Assembly: GCA_963377175.1 (NCBI GenBank)
Contig: CAUJNA010003788.1
Location: 40,085 to 104,084 of the forward strand
Reading direction: 5' to 3'
Source: Effrenium voratum
Taxonomy: Eukaryota > Sar > Dinophyceae > Suessiales > Symbiodiniaceae
DNA: 64,000 bases
A program made the position numbers and the translations under genes. Below are positions 18,104 to 28,518 of this stretch, in pieces. The notes below the pieces were generated by a model that was not told where the DNA came from, did no database searches, and saw nothing but the letters and a program-made list of their open reading frames with translations. The first letter of the stretch is position 1. Each line of letters starts with the position of its first letter.

Positions 18104-21100
18104 TCTCTTTTCCTTTTCCTTTCGTGTCTTTACGGTGGAACCAGAATCAGAGCTCGGAGTGAGGCGCAGAAGCTGCTCGCGCTAGAGCTCAGCTTGCCGG
18201 GCAACGAGTCGGGCCCCCGCCACGGCCACAGCGGGCGCAGAAGATCTTGCCACACGATCGACCTGAATGCATTTTGCAGCTTGATCCAAAGGAGCCTGGA
18301 AATGGATTACCCAAATGTATGGCAAACGCATAAACAATCTGTAGCACATCTGATGCGGGCTTAAATTGTCTTAAATGTGTGGCCCTGACAGTGTCGGTTT
18401 CCTTTGAGAGGTATGGCGAACTGGTCTCGCAGATAGCCTTTGTGAGTGTGGCCAAAAGGAAGCCCACAGTCAACAGGAAACGATGCACTTTTGGGGGGGT
18501 TCCCTATTTTGAGGCGACCCCGCATTGTCATTTCTGGCCGCTTGGGCTTGACCAGGAAGGTGCACAGCCAGCGTTCAAGACTGCAAATTGACGCCTAGTG
18601 AGAAATGGAACCATGGTCGGATCGACGAGGAGGTTCTTGACCTGGAACATAGAATCATGAAATGAAGGCTTGGCTGGTTTGCTCACCAACTGACACGCCC
18701 AGGCGTTGTGTGCAAGGTTAATGCCCCCCTCATGTTCAGAGCTGCGGGAAGGTGTGCGAGTCATCTCTTTGTGAGCCAGGGGGAAGCTATTAAGTGTGCT
18801 CCCGACATCAAAGGACTCATACTGGATTTGATTGTAAGTGCACGAGTCGGGCTGGGGTGGGGCTATGAAACTTCGAGGAGAAACCCTTCCATCATGGTTG
18901 GTAGACATATATAAGTCCAACCATGATGTATGGATGTGTATTATAATATCCACCAAAGTTCAAAGGTTCCACCCCACTGAGGTGTCATCTTGAGGCGACT
19001 AGTTCCAAACTTGAGATCGGAGTCCATCTCCCGTTCAATTCGACAGCGCTGGGATGGAATTTACGAGGCTGCTGCAAGCTACAGTACTCCGAGTCTGAGC
19101 CCCGGATTCAGTCCAGAGAACCTGGCTCAAAATAGGAGTCTCTTAACCGGGAACCCGAAGCTTGTTATGAATTCCTGGTTTCACTTCAGACCGCAATTGT
19201 TCGGCCCACAAGGCTATTTACTGCGTTTGACTGGCTCAATTTTAATACAGGAAATCCACAACATGGTTGATAGGGGGGCAATACTAGAGTTGCCTTTCTT
19301 GCAAAGGCTATGGTGGATCATTTGCAAACAGAACTCAAGGATTTGGGCTTGCGTCAAAGCTATGAATGCGCTGTATAGTCGAAGTAGAGCCTCCTAAAAA
19401 CATTCATTCAAAAGAGAAAGCAACATGACTGGCAATTGCCGGTAAATCGCCAGAGTTTCCTTTGTTTTCCTGCAGTACTTGAGGCACGGATCCTGGGTTG
19501 AGCAAAAAATGTTTATACAACCAAACCCTAGTCCCCTGTCGAGGGAAACCCAAAGTTTTCTAGCATCCCCAAGAGCATTTCGCACGGCCAGGTAATCGTC
19601 GCAAAGTGAGGTGAAGCTGGTCCAATGTTCAGCGGCTGACACGCAGACCATGGAGGCTTTCCTAAAATAACTTTCAGGTAAACAGGTTGCCCCTTTCGCT
19701 ACAAAAAATCAACCGAAGCCCGGTGTAAAAGTTGACTGTGCTTTTGTTTCGGTTTACCAACCAACTTTGTACCTTGAAGCCACGATCTTGCCCTCGGAGC
19801 ACACCTGCAAGTTTGGCGCACAGGACGGTGGTTCTCTTTTTGGTATCCTCGACCAACCACGGGATTGCGCTCTTATGGGTTCCTCGCTGGGCGGGCTATT
19901 GTGGTTCACATGGCTGCGCCTTCCGTCAAAGGGGCCATTTTTGGTAGGCCAAACTCTGTCGGAGTTGGACATTGGTCATTTACTCACTTCCTCACTTTCT
20001 GGACTTTGAGCATGTTGGAATGATCCTTGTGGTAAACGACCAGTGAGTACTTTTGCTGACTCATCCACTCAGGAAGAGACAAACTTTTCGGAGGGCGATT
20101 TGTGAGTTTTCCTGTTCGCACCCAGACAACAAAAAGGGACAACCAGTGGATAAATTAGAATCCTGTCACTTGGACCCTGCCAAGAACAGAAGATGAACAT
20201 GTTGGACGAAAATAATCACTAAATCGGACTTCTAATTGTGGTTACTGGCAATATGTTTGGAATCGGGGTCCAACCTAGCGGAAACCAATCCCCTATCTAG
20301 GCGGCCTCCAAGGTTGGGTCTGTCTTGGTGGAGATCAAGCAAGTATGTGCCCCTGAGGTAAATGGTTCCAAATGAAATATACTTGAAAACCTATGCCTAT
20401 ACCCTACACTATGCGCCCAATGCCCCATAGGTTGGCCATCCAATCTTGTGAAGGCGACTCACCCGGCCCAGGACGGGTCCAGATGGCCCATGGAAGGAGG
20501 CCAAAAGTTCGTATCGGATTTGGGAGTAACGAGTCTCGGGTTTATGGGAAGCGGTGATTTGGGAGTTAAACCAGGTTTTGAAACGGGAAGGCAGGCCTTT
20601 CTAATGAAAGAATTTCAGCTTTTAGCCTGTGGTTCCCCGTCGACATGGGCACCAGCCAGGCTTCCCAGCACCAGTGGTTCAGAGTTAGCGGGCCCAACGT
20701 TTTCTCACGTGCCAACAAGTTGGTGGTTTGGATTGGGGATTTTAGCTAATACATCGTTCTTTTTGAGGGTAGATGGGAAACTCCTTCAAGCCAATCAAAC
20801 CGCGCGTGGGGCAAGCTTTGCCCTTGTGCAACCCAAGGTGCTCAGTGGCACTCCCCTTTTCCTTCACGGCTTGAAACAGGTCCTTCGGGGCCTTGCAGCG
20901 CGGCCATCTTTTATCCTCCCACACGAAAGCCAATCATGTGTTCCGGATGAGTTGGAGCAACCTCAAAGAAAGTTCGACAGATGTTCTCAATCTGAAAAAC
21001 GTCCCCAGTGTAAAATCTTACCCATTTGGGTGTACGAACCCTCAAGGGAAACCACTTTCAGGGTTGAGCCCCCATGGATTTGGATGCGTGGCGTGAGGCC

Positions 21101-22690
21101 TGGCAGTTCCAGGTGGCGTCTAAAGCAGCCGGGGGGCCTCAGCGCAACGAATTTTGGGGCGACTTGCAAAGATCGCACGAAAGAAAGAGTTGGAGTTTCC
21201 GACACATCGCGAAGCATTTTTTTAAAAAATAAGCTTGTGCGCAGCACCTTGCAGCTTGAAAGGGAAGCGGCAAATGCCGTATCGTACCATTGGCATGCGG
21301 TTGACAGTTGTTGAACCTTTAGTGCCATTGCAGGCGTTGGCCACTGGGGATTGGTTGGTCTCATAGCCCCTCTTGGCGGTTGTGCGCGGGGTGAACCTTC
21401 GGCGCCGGGGGGCTTTTCGTGGAAAGACTCTGAATCTTGGCGGTTCCCATCCTCAGGCGTTTGGACTTTTAGACTTCAAGGAGTAGGCTTTAGAGTAGGA
21501 TTTTTGGCGGAACCCATCAAAAGGGACCCACAAACAACGAAGGAAAGACTTTGAAAGGGAGCGACTCGCGTGGTTTCGGCTTCTTTGATTTCGCGAAGAA
21601 AGAGTTCGATTGAGGGAATCGCTATCGAACGCATCGACCTGGAAGGGTCCAATCTAGGAACAACTCCCTCCCCCAGACCTCCAGTGAGCAAGTCATCTTG
21701 ACCAGATGATTTAGAGGATCTCGTTTGCAAGCAGGTCTTTGGGTTGGTTTCAAGGGACATGAAAGGAATGACTTTTTGTTCTTTCTTGTTCTGTGCCCAT
21801 GAGTTTTTTTTTGGACGGATCCACCATTGTCCATGCCTGTGAAAGCTCCTGACCGGGATTGTGGCAAGGATGTGAAGTGCCGCACCACCTTTGAGACTGG
21901 CAACAACGTCTTGAAAGACTTCAAGGATGCGGCACTGCAATGTGAGGTTTGCTGAGCCCACCAATGTCATTGGTTCCCAATCACGTCCAAGTTTCTTTTT
22001 CACTTAGCTACTCTGCGCGAATGAGCAACCATTCTTCGTTGTTAAAAGGGGGATGTTTCGGTTTTTCACACCACTGAAACCACCAGTGACTTATTTAGAG
22101 CTCAGGAGGGGAGCTTTTGTAGGGATCTGCGGAAGGCTGCGAACACTCCCAATCTTGGCGGTTCCCTGCCATGTGGTTCCTTAGACTTTTAGACCTTTAG
22201 TAAGGTTCAGATTCAGAGTTGGGTTTATGGCATATCCCACAACAATTGGTCACTTGTAGCAAGAGCCACGGACCACTAAGTTCCTATCAACCCCATAGGG
22301 AATCCCCAGGCGAGTGGCAACTTCAAGGAGTCCTGTTCATGGCGAATCCTCAGATCTTGGGGAAGACTTCCGAGCCATTTCCCAGGGTCCCGAGACATTT
22401 CCGCTTAAACACAACTTTTTAGATGAGACTTTTACATGAGTTTCTTTCCTCTTGCCAGTGGCGTTCAAACACAAATGTGCTTCTGTGCGTACTCTCACGC
22501 CACTCTGGTTCAAGCTGGTAGCTGGCAGTTAGGCCGAGCCCATGTGCTGCCATAGCTTAGACACGGGTAGCGTCAAGGGGTATTACCAAGACCAAGCGGA
22601 ACTGTTGAATGCAACACATGAGAATTGGCTAAACCATACCTTGAATAGTGCGGCGTTCCTTTGTTGGTGTCCCTTTCGCGGTTCGCGAAG
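18104..22690. other. Mostly non-coding stretch
   Basis: No recognised gene. A few short, GC-richer patches read like exons but are not strong enough to call: near 18150-18250 (EAQKLLALELSLPGNESG), 21080-21170 (DAWREAWQFQVASKAAGG) and 21850-21950 (DRDCGKDVKCRTTFETGN). A 288-residue frame at 20448-21314 has no motifs. Confidence 0.4.
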
Positions 22691-22787
22691 GCCCAAACCT
22701 TGGATCGCTTCGATCGCCTCGAGCGAATGAGCTGCTTCGTGCTGATCGACGTGCGGGAGCAATGGGAGTGGGACGCCGGCCACGCGA
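22691..22787 (+). CDS. Rhodanese-domain gene, exon with N-terminal motif
   Basis: After an AAG at 22688-22690 the frame reads AQTLDRFDRLERMSCFVLID and continues VREQWEWDAGHA. This is the start of a rhodanese domain (V-L-I-D-V-R-E-x-x-E-W-x-x-G-H). The conserved Asp-Val-Arg and Gly-His are present. The patch is much richer in GC than its surroundings. The 3' boundary is uncertain: I place it before a GC (non-canonical donor) at 22788, because what follows does not look like rhodanese. The active-site exon lies 2.6 kb downstream on the same strand. Rhodanese domains carry persulfide sulfur on a Cys; the substrate here cannot be told. Confidence 0.6.
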
Positions 22788-23552
22788 GCTGCGCCACGCG
22801 ACTGCAGATCCAAAAGCGCCGCGGCCTGCACTCAGTCCGACCGAGGGCCGAGTGCCGCAAGTTGCTTTGAACCCGCCTGTCTGCAAAGGGACACCGAGAG
22901 GTTGTTTAGACAGCGGTAAAAGCATGCGAGCTACCACGAAAGGGTTCGTATATGGGATATGTCTAGTGGAAGAGGGAGCAAAGGCGAGTGTTTGCAACAA
23001 TGGATGATCATTCTGCATTTGGAGACGAAGCCTAAACAAAGTAAACATGGTTTTGTGAACATTGTCTCCTTTGAAGTACGATATATAGATGAGCAGCTGC
23101 CGGAAGACTGCAGAAAATCTACAGGCAGACTGCGGGAAGACTGCTGGAAGAGACTACACTACTACATGACCAAACACCATCAAAAACAAAGGCGAGTCTT
23201 TAACTTTAACACGAAGGATTTAGAGACATCTGCGTTTGGTTTTGGGCGGCGCTTAAACGAAAGGGGGTGGTTTGCTGGCACCCGGGCTCAGCGGTGAAGG
23301 ATCCTTCCGTGGGGATTCCTGAGTTGCAGGTGGTGAACAAAGCAAGTCGCTCAGAATCAAAATAGTTTGCGAAGATAGTTGTTCAAAATGAGGTTTTGGT
23401 GTGCCACTATGGCGTGCAGATAGGAATTGGGATCCCCCCGATTCTTGACAACCTAGCGCGTGTTTGTCCCTTTTTGCTGATTGTTTGGTCCCCTTGAAGT
23501 CAACCTAAAATAAGTGTGCCCATTTCCCGCCATGGCAATCCAAAGATCTCCC

Positions 23553-23587
<35 letters not shown>

Positions 23588-25209
23588 CGCACACCCCAAG
23601 TTGTTACAGCTGTGAAGGGAGCTTGAACTTCCATGCCAACACAAGCCGGGCAGCTCTAGGCTGTAGGGTTGTCTCTTCGATGTTCAACCCTGCTCGGATT
23701 GAACTCTTGTCCAGTTGGTGCTTTTCAGCATTGGGGACCCCGAACATACATGGCCTGTGTCCTTTTGTTTCCCCTTCAAAAGCATCCTAAAGGGGGTGGA
23801 GGTTGCCAAAATTAGGCGTCCTGTTTGGTATCCCCCTTAAGAGGAGGCAACTTGGGCGGCACCAAGGTCCAAGCTGTTTGCCCGTTTTGTTTGATGGGGC
23901 CCCCTCTAAACATGGTCAGCCCCTCAGCATGTGGTTGCACTAGGGTGTTTGAACAACTGGCGCGCGCGTTTGTGGAATGTCACGTGGTGTCTGGAGCAAT
24001 GGCGCATGGGCATGCCAGTCATGCGAGGCAGCAGCCAGCCAACTGGAGAGAGGCGCCGATCTTCCTTTGGCTCATGGGTTGCTCCTTAGGCCGTGTGACA
24101 CCTCAATGACTGAAGGATAGAGCATTTGTTCGTTCGCCCTTGGAGCATGTTGGAAGTTTTTGGGGCTCCATTTGGTTTTGGTTTTCCTTTGGTTTCCATT
24201 GTTTGGAACCAATGTTCTAGCCTGGTGCCATTTCGGAGCACACACTACGGACTAAGGTCTGCGTCACCGTGTCAGCAGTGGGGAGATTTCAACTGTCTGG
24301 TTCCCTTGTGCCAACATCCACCAAGGGATCCAATCCAGTGATTGACACATTGCTTCTCAGCAACACCCAACGCCCTTGTTGGCAATTTGAGTCGTAGGTT
24401 CTGCTACTGCCCAGAAACCCGGTTCCCGCTGCTTGCTGCCTTCAACCGCCTTATGTTCGAATGGACTTGCCTCAAATGAGGGGCCTTTCCAGGTGGCCCA
24501 AGAAACTTGTCCTTTCGCAGGAGGTCCTCAATCTGACAGCTGGCAACAAGGACAGCGGCGAGTATCGGACGCACGGGTGCAGCATGAAGCACAGGTCTTT
24601 AGATGCAAAACCGCCATCCAGAGTTGGCTGTTCCCAGCCATGCCCTCAGACTTTTGGCGTGAGGGACCATGATTCATCATATTGGAGCGAAATGTTCAGG
24701 TGGATATGAGTCAGCTTCACAATTACCGTCATTTACTTTATGTAGGAGTGTTCCACGCACATGTTGTTTTTTGTTCTCGAAAAACGATACGGGACGTCCA
24801 AGCAACGATACGCCAATACCTGAGAAAACGACAACATGAACAACGATACGGGACGTCCCATCATTTTTAGAGTCTTAGAGGAAGCTCGTTTTCTTTTCCC
24901 TGTCCGGGGTTCCTTCCGCTAAAGTGCCGGGGAGTAATGTGTTTTGTACTGCTGGTAGGTCAGGAAAAGACATGTCGTGTGCCCTGCTGCCGCAATCCCG
25001 AAGCTGCCACAGTCCCGAAGCCGCAGTGAGAAATCGACGAGAGCCTTGCAGGATGCTTCCCGCCTGCGTGATACCAATGGACCCCCCGAAAGCGAAGAGT
25101 TTGTCTTTTGGGAAGGCCTTCCGGCCGTATCACAGAAGTTAAAGGGCCATTTTCATACTCCAAGGCCTTTAGGAGGATGCCAACGTGAAATACCAGCGAC
25201 TCTTCTCAG
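22788..25209. other. Probable intron of the rhodanese gene
   Basis: No domain-bearing frame. It contains a 31-base T run and a short repeat AACGATACGGGACGTCC present twice, near 24783-24799 and 24842-24858. Confidence 0.4.
23557..23587. repeat. Poly(T) tract of 31 bases
   Basis: This is an uninterrupted run of T. It could be the poly(A) end of a minus-strand retrocopy or a simple homopolymer. No target-site duplication was recognised around it. Confidence 0.9.
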
Positions 25210-25269
25210 CATTTCCCGGGCCGGAATTCGACACAGCCATCAGAGCACGCCAGGAGCTGGACACATATA
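25210..25269 (+). CDS. Possible internal exon of the rhodanese gene
   Basis: After CTCAG the frame reads FPGPEFDTAIRARQELDTY, ending before a GT at 25270. Its phase is compatible with the preceding rhodanese exon as drawn. It does not phase cleanly into the next exon, so a boundary is wrong or an exon is missing. Confidence 0.3.
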
Positions 25270-25366
25270 GTTCAAACGACCTACTTTGGGTTTCCCTTTC
25301 TCTCTCCTCTAATCATGTTATATACTTTGGGGACGAATGAAGCAAATCTTGGCCAAAGGCGACCAG

Positions 25367-25487
25367 CTCCTGGCTGAACCAAATCGTTTTGCCAGAGGAC
25401 ACCCCTGTCATGGTCTACTGCGCTGCTGGGGTCCGAGCTCAAACCGCAGCTGACATGTTACTCGCGGAGGCGGGGGAGGGTCTTGTG
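25367..25487 (+). CDS. Rhodanese-domain gene, active-site exon
   Basis: The frame reads SWLNQIVLPEDTPVMVYCAA and on through GVRAQTAADMLLAEAG. It contains the rhodanese active-site loop C-A-A-G-V-R, with the catalytic Cys present in VYCAAGVR. It is preceded by CAG at 25364-25366, and I end it before a GT at 25488. The 3' end could instead lie at a GC near 25470, which would join better to the next exon. Small single-domain rhodaneses have exactly this motif order. Confidence 0.65.
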
Positions 25488-25708
25488 GTAGCTTTTGTTG
25501 TTTTTCGTGATGGGCTTCTCTAGCAAGCACCGCTGGAGGGTACCTTCCTTCTTTGGTGTGGCTTGTTATGGTGTTTTCTTTTTTTGGACGAGCTTTCGCT
25601 GGGACAGGGCCGGGTTGGGCTTGTCTTCCCAAAAAGAGGGTTGTTCAGGCCCCATTTAAAGCTCCCTTTGATTCTTTTTCGCGGCTGCAGAACTCCCAAC
25701 CTGCCAAG

Positions 25709-25749
25709 GGCTACACGGCAGTGACGAACGGGGGCGGCTACAGCAACCA
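25709..25749 (+). CDS. Rhodanese-domain gene, C-terminal motif exon
   Basis: After AAG at 25706-25708 the frame reads GYTAVTNGGGYSN, the usual end of a rhodanese domain (G-Y/F-x-x-V-x-N-G-G-G). A GT at 25750 could be the donor. The open frame itself continues further. Confidence 0.55.
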
Positions 25750-26390
25750 GTTGGAGTCCAACTGCAATCATTGCGATGGCGCCTCAAGAGCAAAGCTTGA
25801 TCAAAAGGTTTTAGTATGGCACCCTGGGTAAACTATGACGAGCTCCGGTGGTAAGCCGACCTGGCAGGCTCAGGTGCGGCATCGGGCCTTCGCAAAGCTT
25901 CCTATCAGCTTGTAAGCAGTGGCAGGAGCTGGGTCAAAAGGCAGGCCGTAGGTTTTCCAAAGTGAAGCAGGGGGATGTGTGTTGCTCCCCTGCAGCTGGA
26001 ACCCAACCATCAATCGTCAAGGAATTTGCCAGGGGAGCATTTGTGTGCTTCCTTCCGCAAAAATTGGCAGGGGATTAGTCGGCCCAACCCGGGGCCCAAT
26101 CCATGTATCACAGCTGTTTGGCCGAAGCCTTGCAAACTAATTTAGCAGACGTTTTGATTCTTGCGTTTCAGTGGGTGTCGTCCTTTGTAATTCTGTAAGG
26201 CCTACCTCGCATTGCCCAAGGGTTCTTGGAATTCTTGGAACCGCTTGGATGCGGGTTGGGGTTGTCTTGCTCAAAGGGACTAAACCCAAGGGTCTTCAGG
26301 TCCCAAAGTGAAAGTGCGCTTTGGTTCTTTGGGGGATCAACCAATCCCAGCCTTGGAAGTGATCTTTGCGCGAGTTTGCGACGTCTCAAG

Positions 26391-26457
26391 GCACCAAGTC
26401 GCTCTCTGGCGGCGCCATTACGTCGGCGCCGACGCAGTCAGCAGCTGCAGCAGCCAG
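26391..26457 (+). CDS. Candidate exon, Ala/Ser/Thr-rich
   Basis: A GC-rich patch lies between an AAG and a GT (CAG|GT). One frame reads TKSLSGGAITSAPTQSAAAA. It has no domain and could be a later exon of the rhodanese gene or belong to another. Confidence 0.3.
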
Positions 26458-26885
26458 GTTGCTGGACCAAATCATGAATCCTTTGATCTAGGGTCAAGCG
26501 GCTGAAAATGCATGGAATTGGGTTTAAGATTCGTTTAGTCGTTTATCAGTCAAAGCCGTCTATTTTATCCGTTTGCAACAGGGATGTGTTTGGGCCCCAC
26601 TCACCAAATTTTGCGCAAGTCCATGTCACGGGCAGCTGCCGTGGGTTGTGACTCGCGAAAAGCAAGAAGGAAGGTCAACACCATCCCCTCCGGAATTGGA
26701 TACAAAGCAATCGGTTTGTGCGTGGGGAAAGGGGAATGCCCAAAAATATTTCAACCAGTTGGGGGTGGTTTGATCCAAGTACCCGAAAGATGATCCTCAC
26801 ACTGCAAGGTCGACGATTTTGGCGCCTTTGCTTTTGGCCTGGATGTGTTTCAGGCAGGAACTTGGCGGGGACTGTCAAACAAAAG

Positions 26886-26911
26886 GAGCTCGCCTGAGGG
26901 AAGGCGAGCTC
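26886..26911. other. Perfect 10-bp hairpin
   Basis: GAGCTCGCCT and AGGCGAGCTC are exact reverse complements around a 6-nt loop. No neighbouring gene explains it. Confidence 0.8.
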
Positions 26912-27128
26912 ACCTATGGTTTGGGAGTTATATAGGTTGTATTTTGCCAGAGACATCAGATTTGCTGTTCACAAAAGACAAGGAACCTCAGGGAACAATC
27001 ACAAAATAGAGTCAACACACTAGACCAATGGCACTAGATTTGCTATGAGCCGCTCGATACACATCCTCAACGGAAGTTTAGAAGAAACTGGCGCTAAGTG
27101 GAGGCTAGTTGTTGTTTGAAAGTATAAT

Positions 27129-27510
27129 ATGAGAGCGGACGGTGAAGAGAGGAGAAAAGAAGAGAAGAGAAAAGAAGAGAAGAACAGAGAGGCAAAGAGA
27201 AGAGGCGACAAGACAGGCGCAGCACTTCGGCAACCTGAAGTTCAGATTACGTGGCAAGCACAGGCAAGCGCAGCACTTTCGCAAGGTCAGGCGCAGATTT
27301 CGTGGCAGGCACATTACTTTCACAGGGTCAGGCACAGATTTCGTGGCAGGCGTAGCGCTTCGCAAGGTGGGAGTGAGAGAAAGAGAAAGAGAAAGAGAAA
27401 AAAAAAAGTCAAAGAGAAAAAGAAACAGAATAAGAAAGATAATAAGAAAGAGAAAGAGAAAGAAGAGAAAGAGACACTGAGAACGAGAGAGAGAGAGAGA
27501 GAGAGCACGA
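27129..27510. repeat. Purine tracts enclosing a ~43-bp minisatellite
   Basis: GA-rich tracts at about 27129-27200 and 27365-27510 flank 3-4 diverged tandem copies (27221-27366) of a unit containing CAGATTTCGTGGCAGGCA and CTTTCGCAAGGTCAGG. A frame of 220 residues crosses the region but is only low-complexity Lys/Arg/Glu. Confidence 0.75.
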
Positions 27511-28461
27511 CGCGCGAGAAAGGGAACGATGCCTGTAGTTCTTATGTTCTAGAACCTTCCGAGAGCCGGCTCTGCCTGCCCTACGCCCTACTGGTAGCAC
27601 TCTGGGCTTCCAGTGTGAGATTCTATCAAAACATGCGTTCGGGTGGCTTGTTTTCTGCTCAAGTAGGCATGTATAGATGTTGGCATATCAACAAAAAAGC
27701 TAGCGCCGCGCAGCAGCCTTGGAAGGTTTGCGGAAGGGGCTTTTTCCCACGGAAGCTCACAGAAGGGACGTCGTTGATTCGCGCATCGTAGTTTGATTTC
27801 GTTTGGGTGGTTGTTGCCAAGCACGTTTACTAGCAAACCGCGCACATGAATTCCCTCTCGCAGAAGCTACCTTCCTCAGCTTGTAGAAGCAACTTGCCAG
27901 GGGAAGGCCCACGGAAGCAATTCCATAAACGTATTAATATGGAAACATGCTCGCGGAAGGTACCCTTCACACCAAAATCAGCGGGACTCAAATTTGCTCC
28001 GCTCCCCCTCCCCCGCACTCGCACACCCGACTTCCCCTCAGAGCGCCAGGCTCTTCCGCCGTTAGCACGAGCTGAATGTCATGTGTCCTGGCCAGACAGC
28101 CAAAATGGAGAGTGAAATCCGCGAGTGCCTTTCATCCGTTTGCGCGACCTGGCGACGGGACACCAAAAATGACCTTTGCAACCTCAGGAGTCCAAGTTTT
28201 GGACATCCCCGTGATGGCAGAATTGCCATCATTTGAGGCTGCGGCTTTCGAGCAACCGTCTCGGATTTAGGGCCGCAAGCCATGTCTGACACATCGGTTT
28301 TTCCGGCATTTGCTCTTCAAGTGTGGGTATCCTGACATGTGGTGACAGAGAAACAAACAAACTGGGGTAGGCAAAAAGACTTGGGGAGCCAGTTGCCCAG
28401 TGCCGTGTACCCTTCTTACCATGAGACCTGACGGAAAGACGGTGGACTTCCCTTCCGTCAG
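27511..28461. other. Non-coding stretch
   Basis: Short frames only, with no motif or repeat worth naming. Confidence 0.4.
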
Positions 28462-28518
28462 TCTCTGTCGATGACGTCGCGCCATCAAGTGCCAAGGGCA
28501 AAGGTGCGAAGAGAAAAG
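28462..28518 (+). CDS. Candidate exon, Lys-rich
   Basis: A pyrimidine-rich stretch ending in CAG precedes a frame reading SVDDVAPSSAKGKGAKRK, and it ends in AAAAG|GT. Splice-like borders and residue choice suggest an exon; the family is unknown. Confidence 0.35.

Noticed and set aside
20448..21314. 288-residue plus-strand open frame
   Set aside because: No domain, no repeat or compositional signal of a protein beyond one short stretch, and no splice or start context. Probably chance in a stop-poor region.
27129..27791. 220-residue Lys/Arg/Glu-rich plus-strand frame
   Set aside because: It is a translation of GA tracts and a minisatellite.
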